Shown here piece by piece: positions 49,013 to 61,910 of a stretch of DNA of 64,000 nucleotides; the stretch's first letter is position 1; the number at the start of each line of letters is the position of its first letter. Source of the DNA: Tubiluchus corallicola. Lineage: Eukaryota; Priapulida; Priapulimorpha; Priapulimorphida; Tubiluchidae. Both the position numbers and the translations under genes were made by a program. Where the stretch lies: assembly GCA_030141605.1 (NCBI GenBank), contig JAQGDQ010000011.1, positions 62,001-126,000 on the forward strand, in the 5' to 3' direction. Under the pieces are notes generated by a model. It saw nothing but the letters and a program-made list of their open reading frames with translations. It made no database searches and had not been told where the DNA came from.

Positions 49013-49643
49013 GGCTCAAGACGATGTAATGTTTGCACTATGACTAATTTAACACTCAAGAATAATTAATAATTCATTGGACCTCCAAGCATTTTAAATT
49101 TTATTTTTTCACAGCACACGTTTAGCAGTTGATGTAGAAACAAATGAAGAGAATGTGTTGGTTAAGAGTTGTGGTAAATCGGTAGAGTTCTGTTGGTCAG
49201 GTGTATTGATTGAGGATTCTTTCTAAATACAAGCACCTGAAAAAAACTAAATGTTGTGTTCTCATTTATTTATACAGGGAGCACACTATGCAAAATCTGT
49301 CTGACACAATTGTCGGACACAGATCTTTATTAAGCGTGCTTATATTTCTGTGTCCAAAAAAGTCACCCTGCTCAAGTTGCTAAATATTTTTGCTTGTTTT
49401 ACTGCTAATATTTTTAACAGCTTTCGCATTTCGTTGGGTTTTGAGTTGCTTTTTTTATTATTACTTTATTACATTTTGAATTATTGCTTTGCTGAATTGT
49501 TTAATGATTTGTTACCTATTCATAACTTTGCTACTATAATTTTGCTCGTAAATGGATAGAACACAACAATTATTTTTATTGCTTACCCATATATTGTCAT
49601 TTGAGTATTTGAATTTTCTTGCGAGCAAATGCTACTAATGTAA
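49013..49643. other. Spacer upstream of the transporter
   Basis: AT-rich. An open + strand frame at 49350-49559 has a faint LINE-like end (ELFNDLLPIHN) but nothing else supports it. The transporter promoter should lie here or to the right; I see no clear core element. Confidence 0.35.
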
Positions 49644-51374
49644 CTTACACCAAGTAAGTTAACAATAAATAATGTGGACTATACAGATACATATGATATT
49701 GCCAGTAAACTAAATGAGTTTTTTGTAAATATAGGCCCTGACATGGCTGCCAAAATACCTAAACCTAACGTTAATTTTACTGACTTTTTGAAAAACCCTA
49801 ACCCAAATTCTTTTTTCATTAATCCTATTACTGAAAATGAAACATGCACACTTTTAAACACACTTAATTCAAACAAATCACCAGGACCACAAAATATACC
49901 AATATCTTTTTTTAAATCTGCAAGTCAAATTATTTCACCAATACTCACATTACTGTTTAATAAATCGGTTAATGCTGGAACTTTTCCAAATATATTAAAA
50001 ATAGCAAAAGTTATTCCTTTATATAAAACTGGCTCTCCACATGAACCTGGCAATTACAGACCAATATCTCTCTTATCACCAGTATCAAAAGTTTTTGAGA
50101 GGCTAATTTACAAGAGATTATACCAGTTTGTTGTGAAAAGTAATATCCTAAGTAAATACCAGTTTGGTTTCAGAAAAAATTATTCAACTGCCCTTGCTGT
50201 ATCCGAATTAATTGACACGATCTCTCTAGACACTGACAAAAAATTACTGAATTGCGGAATATTTTTAGACTTATCAAAAGCTTTTGATACCGTACAGCAT
50301 AGTATACTAATAGCCAAATTAAACCATTATGGCATCAGAGGTCTACCTTTGCAACTAATTCAGTCATATCTAACTAACAGAAAACAATTCATATCTATTA
50401 ACAATGTATCATCAGACTATAAACACATATCGTGTGGAGTGCCACAAGGCTCTAATTTAGGACCTCTTCTATTCTTAATTTATATTAACGATCTTCCCAC
50501 ATGCAGCAACTTTCGAACCCGAATATTTGCCGATGACACTAATTTGTTCATGTCTGACTCCAATATAAATAATTTGCAAAAATCTGTTAATGACGAAATG
50601 AAAAAAATAGACCTGTGGATGAGGGCAAACCAGCTATCAATTAACTACAAAAAAACCAAATTTATGATAATCAACAATAAGCAAATTAACAATGCTAATA
50701 ATCCAAAATTTCATATTATAATAAACAAACACAAAATTGAAGAAACAGACAACATCAAATACTTGGGCCTACTCATTGATAATAAATTAACATGGGAACC
50801 ACATATAAAACACATAACAAACAAGTTAAGTCGAATTACTGGAATAATTTTAAAAGTAAGGCACTACGTTGACCAATATATTCTGAAACTTCTATATAAT
50901 TCGTTAGTTTTCCCTTATTTACAATATTCCATCTTAACATGGGGTACGGCTTTTGCATCAATTCAAAAATTAATACAGACACAACAAAACAAAATAGTAA
51001 AACTAATAACTTTTGCTCGCAAATATGATCATGCTACACCATCGTTCGTAAAATTAGAAATTTTAAAAGTAAGAGATATTTACAATCTTGAGTTGTTCAA
51101 ATTTATGTATAAATTCAATGCTGGTTTATTACCCGAACTTTTTAGTGAATATTTCACTAATGTTTCTGATATACATTCCTACTCCACAAGAGCTGCTTCT
51201 AATGAACAGTATTTTGTGGAGAGATTTTTTACCCGACATGGTTTCAATAGCTTAAAATCACGAGGAGTTAAATTATGGAACTCGTTGCCAAAAGATACCT
51301 TTGGAGGTAGCTTATTTTCTGCTTCCAAAAAATACAGAAAATTCTTACTAAATGAATATACCTGTAATACATAA
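49644..51374 (+). CDS. LINE (CR1/L2/Jockey-like) reverse transcriptase ORF, 5'-truncated but open
   Basis: Non-LTR retrotransposon ORF2 lacking its endonuclease. The frame is open from 49644 (TAA at 49641); there is no ATG at its head, as expected of a 5'-truncated insertion. RT motifs in order: SNKSPGPQNIP, NYRPISLLSPVSKVFERLIY, KYQFGFRKNYST, GIFLDLSKAFDTVQHS (motif A), SCGVPQGSNLGPLLFLIYIN (motif B), RIFADDTNLFMS (catalytic FADD), INYKKTKFMI, IKYLGLLID, and a C-terminal GVKLWNSLPKD. No internal stop or frameshift in about 577 codons suggests a young insertion. Its A-rich codon use differs from the host genes. It cannot move by itself without endonuclease. Confidence 0.93.
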   Translation, partial: LTPSKLTINNVDYTDTYDIASKLNEFFVNIGPDMAAKIPKPNVNFTDFLKNPNPNSFFINPITENETCTLLNTLNSNKSPGPQNIPISFFKSASQIISPILTLLFNKSVNAGTFPNILKIAKVIPLYKTGSPHEPGNYRPISLLSPVSKVFERLIYKRLYQFVVKSNILSKYQFGFRKNYSTALAVSELIDTISLDTDKKLLNCGIFLDLSKAFDTVQHSILIAKLNHYGIRGLPLQLIQSYLTNRKQFISINNVSSDYKHISCGVPQGSNLGPLLFLIYINDLPTCSNFRTRIFADDTNLFMSDSNINNLQKSVNDEMKKIDLWMRANQLSINYKKTKFMIINNKQINNANNPKFHIIINKHKIEETDNIKYLGLLIDNKLTWEPHIKHITNKLSRITGIILKVRHYVDQYILKLLYNSLVFPYLQYSILTWGTAFASIQKLIQTQQNKIVKLITFARKYDHATPSFVKLEILKVRDIYNLELFKFMYKFNAGLLPELFSEYFTNVSDIHSYSTRAASNEQYFVERFFTRHGFNSLKSRGVKLWNSLPKDTFGGSLFSASKKYRKFLLNEYTCNT

Positions 51375-51898
51375 CTTGTAAGACTAATAAGCAAGCTATC
51401 AAGTGTTTTTTTTCTCATCTCCTAAGTAATTGTTGCTCTTTCTTATACTAACTTTTTCTCTTAAATTTTCTATATTACACTTTTTTGATACTTATTTTAT
51501 CTCTCCATACAGTCAAAATCCCCTGTCATTAAGGCCCCTATTTGAAAATATATGTAATAATCATAATTACTTGTATTAATTGTATTGTTTTGTTTAGATT
51601 TAGGTGTCATCTAACTTTATTATTTTTTGTTTTCACTTATACTGTTTTCATTTATACTTTGTTTTCATTTATACTGTTTAATATTATTATTTCTTTCCTA
51701 TTTGATTTTGTTATCCGCAGTCTCACCATTTACTTTTAATATACTAATTTAATTATAAGACAGGGCAGGAGACTAGATGACCCTATGGTCCTTCCCTGCC
51801 CTGCTCCACTACTATAATTAAGTAATATTTAAAAAAACTTGTCATGTCAAACAAATGGAGAAAATAAATGTTCTATGTCTATGTCTATGTCTATGTAC
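51375..51898 (+). mobile_element. 3' UTR of the LINE, with stem-loop and (TCTATG)n terminus
   Basis: After the stop, 390 bp of AT-rich UTR lead to CAGGGCAGG...CCTGCCCTG (about 51761-51803), able to form a 9-bp stem, then AATAAA near 51864 and about four TCTATG units ending near 51898. A 3' stem-loop followed by short terminal repeats is the usual L2/CR1-type end. Confidence 0.75.
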
Positions 51899-51999
51899 AC
51901 CATTTTTTAAATTTCATTGACATTATCAATTAATTACTAAGGGGTTGTTGCCTGGTGACTCGACGATCTTTTTGATTATTTTCTATGGCGAACTAGCCA

Positions 52000-52170
52000 T
52001 ACTTAAAGCACAAGAAAACCCTCAACTTATACAGAGCTTAAAAAGCTTACATACTGCCTTCTTGCATATTAGACTTGCATTGGCCGCTGTATAAAACATG
52101 TAAATTTAAACTCCCATGATGACCGTTAGACATAGCAATTACCAGGATTAAGAAATCATATGATTGGATG
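52000..52170 (+). repeat. Dispersed repeat family C, copy 2
   Basis: Diverged partner of 30180-30370, with the shared core GATGACCGTTAGA and the preceding TAAATTTAAACTCC. Confidence 0.5.
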
Positions 52171-55100
52171 AGGACACATTCCAGTGGCAACTCAATGAAA
52201 AATTATTAATTAATTTGACTCATACACATCGGCATAAATTTACAGCTTAACAATTTTTCATTAAATATAAGAAAATTGACATCTAACATAAGTTAATTGT
52301 AAAAACTCCACAATTTATAAAAATTTCACAGATAACTTTATAGCTGTGTTATAACAATAATTTCTTATCGTTTTGATACAGTCGACCATAGTTTCTAATT
52401 AAAAATTATGTGTTTCTCTGTTTTTTCTAATTATTCCATTTTCACGTTATTCTAATTATTCCGTTTTTCCTTATTTCTGCCATACTACTACTGTTAGTAT
52501 TAATGATATCCTGCGGTCGATTCCCAAAAATGTGTTAGTGAATCCGGCCCCAGATTAGCTATAGTACAAACAAATAAATTTCAAATATCATAAATATTTT
52601 CTTTATTGTAACATATGTTTGCAAATTCCAACCATGCATGCAAACATGTCATGTTGAGTGTACCCGGGTTGCCACCTCTTTCGCACTTTGCCATGTTGGT
52701 TGGTACAGATTGTTAATAAGTTACTAAAATCTTAATGTAAATCTAATCCCTACATCTTGTCATTTTCCATTACTTCAGCATCTTTCTCACCACATATTCA
52801 CAATCATTACATTTCAGGTTTTCCTTCCTTTTCTCTTGCACCTTCAGCACTAGGATCTTATCTTACAACTAATACAAGTTTACCTTCTGATCTAAGCCAA
52901 TAATTATTTGTGCTATATCTTCGATATGAGTATTTCTCATGTTATTTCTATATTGTGTATTTTTGTGTAAGATATTGCCGCGTCTTTTGTGTAAGATACT
53001 GCTCACTTGACTCTTCGAATAAATAAACTATAATTTATAAACTAAAAAAAAGTCGCAATGTGAATTTCAGCTTCTTCGTGATGACGTTCATACTTTACCA
53101 CACCCTACTCAAATACAATGATCGTCGAAATGATCTACCTTTTTATAAAGAGTTATGAGGACGGGCTGCAATAATTTACTGTAGTCTGCACTACAGACTT
53201 AACCTTGCCGGATCTGTAGTGTAATTCCGGCTGTGGACCTACCAGGGGCATGCAAGCTTCAACACTTACTCCTGGTCTTTGAACAAAAAAATAATGTAAG
53301 TAAAATTAACACTTTTTTACGGCACCAGAGAATCACAAACACATAATCAAACACACAGTGTAATCAGCATCCTCGACGCCTTAATTTTTCACTTCAAAAG
53401 CCTGCTCAGCTTGGTCGATCATGTTTATATAAAATGTCAACTTGCGCCATCTATCGCTAGGTAATGTAATCATATGCAAAATTTCTGATCAGAAATAACT
53501 GACACGTTAATGATTATTATTATTATAACATCAACGTGGCCTAATTATCATAGCTCCTAACTAAAATTAACTATACCCTTCTGAAGGCTAAATTTATGTT
53601 AATTTTGTAAAAGTTGCTTATCTACATAGCATTGTTAGTTTTTCTGCATTTTGCCCAAAAAAAAAATCAGCATTAAATTGAGATTATAGTAAATAAAATG
53701 CCCATGTACTACATAAAAGTATTTGGTCTGCTTTGCCTGCTAATGATGGTAAAAAGTCCACAGGTTGTAGTTATAACAGTATGTTCTGCATTTCTCTTAA
53801 TAGCAAATCTGTAAGTTGGCACATGCAACTATAAACACAATTGCCATTTTTTATGCTAGTAAACATGGTCCCTTTATTCAAAGTCCACATTGCCTTGTAG
53901 CTCTTCCTAGCAAGCTACTTCCAATTGTTCGTTTTTGTTCTAATATGAAAAATTTGACACCTGAATGAAACCTTTAGTGCACACATAGTATATAGAAGAA
54001 GATGCAGAAAAAAATAAAGTAATTAGGTGACAAAAAATCACAATAAACTGAACTCGTCATATGGTCTTGAACTGAATACCTGTTGCAAGGAAAAGTTTTT
54101 TTTTAAAAAAAAAGCAGTTGGCATATCAAACGAACTTACAACTTCAGAACTCCATAAAATGAAGGGCTTTTGATCTTTATTGGTGACAACAATACAAGAG
54201 AAACAGCATTAAACCGTATAAAGATCTCGTCAACACCAAAACAAATTTCAACAATAATTATCTTCAATTAATTACACTGTGATGTATTTGTAAACTCTAT
54301 TCACATCAAATATGCTATGAACATTATCACAATGTCTCATAATAAAAACACTGCAAATTTCACTTAACAAAAGCTGTAATATGTACAAGGAGCTACTCTA
54401 ATCATAGTCTACTGTCAAATCAAAAAGCTATGCTTACGTTTCATGATTTTAGTTAACAGACAAATAAAATTCTCATTCCATGTTATTCTCAAAATACCAC
54501 ATGCTGTGCAAAGTAGAAAAAATGTGTTGTTGCCCAGACTTCCAAAAACGTGTATTACTTATCAAGTCATGACTGCTAGGCACTGGCCTGCAGTGTTGTT
54601 TGGATTGCCCTAATCTAGGCAGGCTAATATTTTCAGCATTTCAAATTATGCAATAATTTGCTATTTTCAAACTGCCATATGTTTGACTTTAAATCTTTGA
54701 TCAAGATCAGCCACAACTACAAAATTATTATTTCCCAATTAAAGTATTTTTTACAATAAGCACTTCAAAATCCTGCAAGCCAGAATCCAGCACTTAAAAG
54801 GCAGGGCCTTCTTAATGTGACATCTACAGTGTGACCATAGCCATGTTCATTATTAAACTTATGTCTCTAAGATGCACCATTAAACTGATGCCTGAGTTAC
54901 ATTCGTATAACAACGTCAAAGAAAATACTGAAGACTGTATGATGAGTGATTAACCTTTTAACCTAAGGTCACCGCATCTTCATTACAACAGTGCACAAGC
55001 ACCTTCCTTGTGACTCCGGGAAAGAAACTGTGGTCGGACTATTATTTGCAAATGGTAAACAAAGTTGCTTTGGGTCAACAACATCAATTTTTTTTACTTT

Positions 55101-55695
55101 TTAGCCCTGTCATATCCTCACTTACCCAAATTACCAATTTAAGATAGTGCACTGGATCTTAACCCCTTTTATCATTCACATCAATTTCAACCATTTGCTG
55201 TTAAACTTTAGAAAGAGATAAAGTGCAAAACTTTCCCAACAAAACAAAACTTTTGACCTTCAACAACCAAGTGGTCATACAGGGCTCTCCCACAATCTGT
55301 CCACCCTTGGGCATAGGCTGAGTAAAGTTGGTTGCCTTTGCCCAGTTCCTATAAAGTTTTGCTGCACTTTACGATTATCTTTTACACATATGACCCTGTA
55401 TTTTGTTGCAAGTAGGAAGATGACTGTAAAATAGTCTAAAGTATATAATTTTTTTCATTGCTCTTTGTTAGATATTGCATTTAAAAAACTGGCACATACA
55501 TATCTTACAAACCACGTAAATGTGTTGAACATGAGAATATAATAGCTATATATTATACTTATTTGAATTATTTCTTGGTTCACAAAAAAGCATCTATTAC
55601 AAAAATTTACTGAATAAGCAAATTAAAACCAGACTTCAACATGATTCCACTTTAAATCCATATTTAGCTAAATTACTAAGAACCAAAATCATGTG
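52171..55695. other. Long AT-rich spacer, no recognised gene
   Basis: About 3.5 kb without a conserved reading frame on either strand. Poly(A)/poly(T) runs are frequent. I see no convincing element. Confidence 0.5.
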
Positions 55696-56166
55696 CAGTC
55701 AAACCTCTTTATACAGCCAACGTACGGTGCACTCAAACTAGTGAGTTTTCTCACCAAAGAACTTGCGTGTTCAGACTAGACAGCAAAACTTGCTGCGAGT
55801 TACACTCCGATAGTAAGCGTGAGCTGACACTCACTTTTCTATTCGCCGTGAGAAATGTTGAGAGTAAATCGCCGAGGCGTTCATACTAAGCAGTAAATTA
55901 ACTCACAGCAACTGTCTCGTCGACGGTAACTCACAAAACAGTTCATGCTTGCGAGTTTGCTGTTAGCGAGAATACTTGCTAGTGTTGACGTGCCGCCGCT
56001 AGGAGCAGTAAAAAAGTTGTTGTTATAGCAAGTTTGGCATTATAACGAGGTGCATTAATGAGCTTAAGTACGTTTGAATATAGCAACTCAATTATTGACC
56101 ATTTTGTAGGCATTAGACAAATTTGGCATAGAGGGCAGCAACGGCGGTATAATAAGGTTTAACTCC
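55696..56166. mobile_element. Pogo/Tigger-like MITE with a second inverted-repeat insert
   Basis: The left end CAGTCAAACCTCTTTATA and the reverse complement of the right end (AGTTAAACCTTATTATA) resemble pogo-type termini, and TATAACGAGGT at 56041 is an inner copy of the same word. Between about 55726 and 55998 a less AT-rich block begins GTGCACTCAAACTAGTGAGT and ends ACTTGCTAGTGTTGACGTGC, an imperfect inverted pair suggesting a nested element. TA flanks are not clear. Confidence 0.5.
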
Positions 56167-57305
56167 AGTCACAATTATAACACAAAATGATGTGACAACA
56201 GTTCTGTAATATTTTACACAGTTTAAGTCACAGCTATTTTAAATTACATCCACTATGCACCCCATTTGTCAGTAATAATAAGACTCTAAATGACCCCACC
56301 GGTTTCCCATTTAAATGACGCCAGCAAATATGGCACCAAAGTTTCTGCTACAAAAATTTGGTACGAAGCCGTTAATTATAAATACCCGATCCAAATGTCA
56401 TGAAAGTACCTACATACACAAATAATTACTGTAGTCTTGTAAGACCTAATACTAAGAGCATGATAACATATCCATATTATACATTTGGTAGGCCTTAATA
56501 AAGTAAATTTCCCCTTCGTTCTAACATAAAACAACATGGAAATAGTACAACTTTATGCCTCAAAACAACAAATATTCTTCAAGATTTAGAATGTCTCTTC
56601 CATGAAGTGGAAAAATAATTATGCACATTGGTACTTAGTTTACTTATAAATACAATATGTACATAAATAAATGTATAAGTTCACACCATGCAAGCCAGGA
56701 TTCAGCATTCAAAGACTCCACTAATGTTGAATGGTTGTGGAGGAACCAGAACATAACTCATCATTTAAGCAGAGACACTGAACTGCCATAGGTGCTTTAG
56801 CCACATTCCTTCCTCAATGAGGTAAATGAGGGAAACAGTTAGTTAACTGTAGCATCGCAGATGAAAGTTCTCCATACCGACTGCCACAGATCAATTTCCA
56901 TTTATTTAATGGCCAAATTTGGGGTTGCCTAACTTCTGTAGCTACGCCTACACCATGACCACTCAACTCCCCTCGACCATAACTTACCATGAAAAATTCT
57001 GTTCATTTGCAACATTTAAGTTGTTTAATAAGAGCTACTACGGACATAGTCACCTAGCCCGTGAAACATTCCCGTAGACTGCATCTCTGTGAAACATTCA
57101 TGTACACTGCGTTCTCTGTGAAATTTTCCGATAGAGGTTAAACTTGAGAACTAATTCTGGTCCATGAAATACCCAAAAACTTCAGACCTGCCAAATGAAT
57201 AACACTAAACACATAACACACAAGAAACTAAACTACATGCACTGTATAAAATTTAATATTATATTTCACATCTCAAAAATGATGACCAGTAATAAATTAC
57301 GGTAG
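56167..57305. other. Spacer and likely 3' UTR of the capping enzyme
   Basis: On the minus strand downstream of the capping enzyme stop, an AATAAA (plus-strand TTTATT at 56901-56906) lies about 400 bp away and could end the transcript. Nothing else is recognised. Confidence 0.4.
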
Positions 57306-59231
57306 CTATACTGAGCTGGAAGATGGAGGAAGGAGCTTTGGCGGAGGCATAACTGTTGCATCACCACTAGCAGTATGCACGTTCTGCTTATTCACATGTG
57401 CAGCAGCTGCATGATTAGAAATGGGTAGAGGGTGCGGGTGGTCACTTTTGTGCTGTGGCTGTGTCGCATCTGCAGGTAATCCTGGACGCCAGCGCCGGTG
57501 TTCAATGAAACTTAAAAGCATATCTTTAGTCACCGGATGCTTGATGCTCTCACAAACCGCCAAAGCTGTGTTGTAACTATTTGGAAACGATTTGTCAGTT
57601 CGCTGGCGCATGAACCGCCACTCATTATCCTGGAACTTACATTCGATTATTTTATTATCAAGTTCCTTCAGTTCCTTTGAGAGTTTTGATATTTTTGCAA
57701 AGGGGGTATTCAAGGAGCCGACCATGAGAAACCCGACTTTAGTCGGAAGCATTCCTTCGCCAGAAATTTGGCCAATTTTCAATCGAAAATCAACCGAATT
57801 CAGGCCACTTGGTTTCCATTTCAGTATGTCATTGTTCTGCCCAGGATTATACAAGTCTTCTCGACCACATGGTTGAAATATCAGTCCGTCTATTTCATGA
57901 GATACTTGCGTAGTAAACTTAGAATCAAGTAACTTTGCAGATTCTGCAACATCCCAGAATGGTTTGGCCCGGACACTAAATGACTCTTTTGATCGGTCAA
58001 TTTTGCCCTGTTGAAGAAGGGTGTGTCTAGGGTCAATGATCTCCCGCCCGATACAGTAAAGACGCCGTTCAAAGTCACACTTCCCAACTTCTTGGTTCTC
58101 AAAGCGAATAATATCGTACACTAAATACCTTGGTACGTTATGTTTGTCCACCCTATCTATAATCATCTCACCATCGAGCAGAGTTTCGCTAATAAAGTGA
58201 TCGAGTTGCTTTCGTCGAGGAAAAATCAACAAGTTCACTTTAAAAACACAGTTATCCCTGTCAATCATGTAAATATTATCTTTTCCATTGAGCAACATCA
58301 AGTATCTCGTTCCATCTGCCTTCCAGCTCACTTTGTATGGCTTTTTATTCAAATATGAAATGTTTTTCACATCCATGGACACTGGTTGAGCTCCGGGAAA
58401 ACCAGAACGCTCCCAACCACACATAGATTGCACCTTCTTCTGGATTTGGGAAAGAAGGGGCTGTTGGACAACTGGAGTCACACCAGAAACCCCTTCCATG
58501 AATGACGGAGCTTTCTTAGTGAACTCGCAACTTTTAGATCGCTTTCGAGGCCCGTCACGGTCATTCTCATCGGTACTTCCGGAACTAGAATCAGCTACGG
58601 GTTCGCCATCATCATCAACGTCACCGTCATCGCTCTCAAGGTGCCATTCAGGAAGAGCTGGCGGAGGTGGAGCATCATCTCTTTCGCCATATCGAGCAAA
58701 TATCTCTTCCAAATAGTCGCCTTTGATAATACCAGGCGGACGAGCTTCAGCAAATGCGGCAACGGCAGCTTCGGTGCTCCAACCGATCTGGTCTACCAAG
58801 TACGAACAAATGAGAAATCCGGTTCTGTTAAAACCGTGAGTGCAGTGAATGGCTATGATCTCTTCAGGATGTTGAGAAATAAATTTTGCACACTGCTGTA
58901 TAAAGAAGAGCATCTGCTCCTCGGCTGGAGTTTGACCGTGTCCGCGACAATGAATCTTTAAATACCTCGCACCGTGCCGTTCAACTTCAGATCTGTTGTA
59001 AAACCGCGACGTGTTTGTCAGATCTATCCACAATCCGACTTTGACCTTATAGCTCTGCAGTGAACTAAATAGCATGGAAACATCAAATCTGAACTCTTCA
59101 GCAACCTGAGAGTCATACCGGGAATCTAGTGGCGTTTTAAAGGGCAAAAACTTGCCTGCAACAACTGTCCCTTTCCTCGGACAGCGGAGCCACCTGGGTG
59201 GTATTAGCTGGGCTCTGTCTCTATTGGCCAT
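57306..59231 (-). CDS. RNGTT: mRNA capping enzyme (RNA 5'-triphosphatase/guanylyltransferase), intronless
   Basis: Bifunctional nuclear enzyme that removes the gamma-phosphate from nascent pre-mRNA and adds GMP. One 641-codon exon. The N-terminal triphosphatase is a cysteine-phosphatase fold with [10 protein letters not shown] (Cys130). A Ser/Asp-rich linker covers roughly residues 185-245. The guanylyltransferase has KADGTRY with the nucleotidyl-accepting Lys304, DGEMIIDR (353-360), DGLIFQP (448-454) and LKWKP (470-474). The OB-fold end contains [16 protein letters not shown]. The tail ends in [14 protein letters not shown]. Length and order match the animal family (human about 597 residues) along the whole protein. 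The ATG at 59231 lies in GTCATGG context, and the next residues ([11 protein letters not shown]) match the family N-terminus. All catalytic residues are intact. The lack of introns contrasts with the neighbours. Confidence 0.97.
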   Translation of the reverse strand: MANRDRAQLIPPRWLRCPRKGTVVAGKFLPFKTPLDSRYDSQVAEEFRFDVSMLFSSLQSYKVKVGLWIDLTNTSRFYNRSEVERHGARYLKIHCRGHGQTPAEEQMLFFIQQCAKFISQHPEEIIAIHCTHGFNRTGFLICSYLVDQIGWSTEAAVAAFAEARPPGIIKGDYLEEIFARYGERDDAPPPPALPEWHLESDDGDVDDDGEPVADSSSGSTDENDRDGPRKRSKSCEFTKKAPSFMEGVSGVTPVVQQPLLSQIQKKVQSMCGWERSGFPGAQPVSMDVKNISYLNKKPYKVSWKADGTRYLMLLNGKDNIYMIDRDNCVFKVNLLIFPRRKQLDHFISETLLDGEMIIDRVDKHNVPRYLVYDIIRFENQEVGKCDFERRLYCIGREIIDPRHTLLQQGKIDRSKESFSVRAKPFWDVAESAKLLDSKFTTQVSHEIDGLIFQPCGREDLYNPGQNNDILKWKPSGLNSVDFRLKIGQISGEGMLPTKVGFLMVGSLNTPFAKISKLSKELKELDNKIIECKFQDNEWRFMRQRTDKSFPNSYNTALAVCESIKHPVTKDMLLSFIEHRRWRPGLPADATQPQHKSDHPHPLPISNHAAAAHVNKQNVHTASGDATVMPPPKLLPPSSSSV

Positions 59232-60760
59232 GACGTACTGTTATTCCACAGCTAACTGAGATTAGCAGTTATACAGTAATGTAAACATCCGACCAGGAAC
59301 ACATACTTAAACCATAACCACATTCCTCCCACGGAGGTCATCAGCATTGCAAGTAGTTAACCATTGTCGAACCTGCTCCCCACCATTGCTTGCAAAGTCA
59401 TCGTGGACGTTGCTGGAAAAATGATAAAAACCTATAAAATGTGCTTGAGAAAAAATCTTTAGATACCTTCAGTAGCAAAGAACAAATTTTCCATATTTAC
59501 TAAAAATTTAATACAAACTCTAATTTAAATAAGAAACTATTTTAAAAACAAAAAAAATGTAAAAAAGGTAGAGTAATATATTGACTAATTTGAGTAATAT
59601 AGACAATTGAGTAATATATGAAGAAATATATTTATTTTTAACGAACAGCATGTGCTACAACACAGGTAATGTACAGTTGAAAGAATGTCAAATATCAGTA
59701 ACATATCACTGATTTTTTATATTCTTTCACATATAACCAAGAATATGTATAATGCACGTACAAACTAATCTGCTAAAAAATCCTAATAGGCTAATGATAA
59801 TTATTTATGCGTTCCATTTAAAATTAAATTGCTTAAATGTCCAGCCATATTAGACATACTGTAGCCGGTTATGCTAAAATAAAGCCCTTATGCCAAGGCC
59901 TAAGTTCTTCAATAGTACCATGTATCAGGGTGTGCTTAGAGAACAATTACCCAAAGAAATCAGCTCACAAACTGGAAAGGCATCAAGCACCTTCTTAATG
60001 TTAATGATCTATGTTCACCATAATGGAATTAACAATCAACTTGGAGGGTAATTTAATATTTTAAGTTTGTAAAATTTCATGTTTCAAGGTTGGCACGGAA
60101 ATTTCTATTAATTTTAGGCTAGGGTTTTCAATGTGATGACAATAACACATATAAAATTTTAAAGTACTCAAATTCTGGCAAATTTTGTTTAGTAATTATC
60201 ATGTAAACATCACCGTACAAAAGCGCTAGTCAACCTAAAAATGATGGACACTAGAAACGACATCATTAGATTACGAACGTAAAATATGAAATTAAAATTT
60301 TAAAAATGGCAAACTTGGTAATTTAGCAAAAATACATAATTGTAGCTAAACAGCCTACAAGTCTCTGAGAGACTATTTACTTTAAGCGGGCAATGTAGGC
60401 CTAAGAGGTCATAAGTAAAGCACAACTAGCTCGGGCAGGTAAACCAGTACGGTAACTGTACAAAAAAGGCACAGTAACACATACCAAATAATTTTTAATG
60501 TATTGATTACACATTTTAATTTTGTGTATAAAATCAAATCAGGAGGAAGATATAGTTTCAAAAGAAGTACGTAATTGGTATTAAAATTAAAACACAACAA
60601 AACGTTTTATAGTAAGTTCATAAATCCAAAACATAATAAAAAATTTTTTGTGGATATGCAGACAATCACTGCTTACGGACCCCGAAAAGTCGCAGACCAG
60701 TCTATTTCTCAAATGTTTGCAGATAACTCACCTTCGTGGTGAGTAGCGGAATCCGACTTT
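59232..60760 (-). other. Possible spliced 5' UTR of the capping enzyme
   Basis: On the minus strand, a good acceptor (TTTTTATCATTTTTCCAG, intron end at 59413) lies 181 bp before the ATG, and a good donor (CGAAG followed by GTGAGTTATC, near 60731) lies about 1.3 kb further up. Together they suggest a non-coding first exon near 60732 and above. This is inferred from splice-site words only. Confidence 0.35.
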
Positions 60761-61900
60761 AAAGGTAGAATATTATTTTCAGCTTGTTTGAGTTTTTCCA
60801 ATACGCAAGCCCAAAACATGCGTAACTGGTTACACAGCTTCCAGCTTCACGTGCAAAAATCGCTCACAATCCCTACGTACCCCAATTGTTGAGATAAATT
60901 AACCTGTTTTAAAAGTATTACTTTTTTCCAGTGGATCCCGCGACGTTACGGACCAAGTTATTGTATTCAGTCTCCCGATTTTGCAGAGCCGCAGAATCAC
61001 TCTGTACGGACATTGCGGTTCTGCAGCGCAAAATAAGTGGGTTCGCGAATTTCTGATCTAGTGTAGTAGTAAATTTGAAATGTAGTATCTAAATTTGACC
61101 CAGAGTTAAGGGAATTTAAGTCTACGTTATGTCTATCACGTAACAACACTTTGCAGATTCGATAAAAAAGCATATAACTATTGCTAAATTGCAAAATAAA
61201 AATAGATTAATTCTAGGATTTTAAATTTTCGTGAAGCAAGTCAACCATTTTGAAACACCGACTGTTCACTTGTTGCTAGTCGCTACTTCACTAAGTTCAC
61301 TTGAAACACTGCGCATGCGTTATGAATCACATTCCACAGGATTATTTGCTTCGTTCAGTCTGTTATGCACTTTGCAGTTTACGGAATTGTCGAATTTTAT
61401 TTTTTGGGTTACTCGCTTGCGAGTTGCAATATAACCTTATAAAATTAATATATCTATTTCGCCGTAAAACTGGCCCCAAACTGGTTTACTCACCACAAAG
61501 ATGAGTTCTCTTCAAAATAAATATAATATAATAATCAGCATATTTTACTTCAGCAATACATATACATCAACATATAAGATACATAAAAAGAAAAGGAAAA
61601 AAAATCATAGGTGACATCATATTAACCAAATAAATGAATTGCTGTATGACAACTTGATAGCGGTGCTTGTTAAGGCGAACTGAAACCACTTTTGCAATAA
61701 CTGATACGCAGTTAGCAAGTCTGAAGAAATTACTGAATCTGTAAGACTTAGGTTCTTTGTTGTAGTAGTAATAGTAAAATTTTACTCTTTGTCGATATAT
61801 TTCAAAAGATAACATTAGCCAATGGCTATTTTATGTAAGAACAAATAAAAAAATGAAACGAAATAAAAAAATTATAATGCACACAATGTACGAGCATAGA
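60760..61900. other. Spacer, no recognised gene
   Basis: Contains an imperfect inverted pair GCAGAGCCGCAGAATC / GCGGTTCTGCAGCG near 60985-61027 and otherwise AT-rich sequence. Could include the capping enzyme promoter. Confidence 0.35.
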
Positions 61901-61910
61901 ACGACATTGA

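Noticed and set aside
49674-49676. Start codon of the LINE reverse transcriptase
   Set aside because: The triplet is GTG and the frame is open farther upstream to 49644; the element is 5'-truncated, so no true start is expected.
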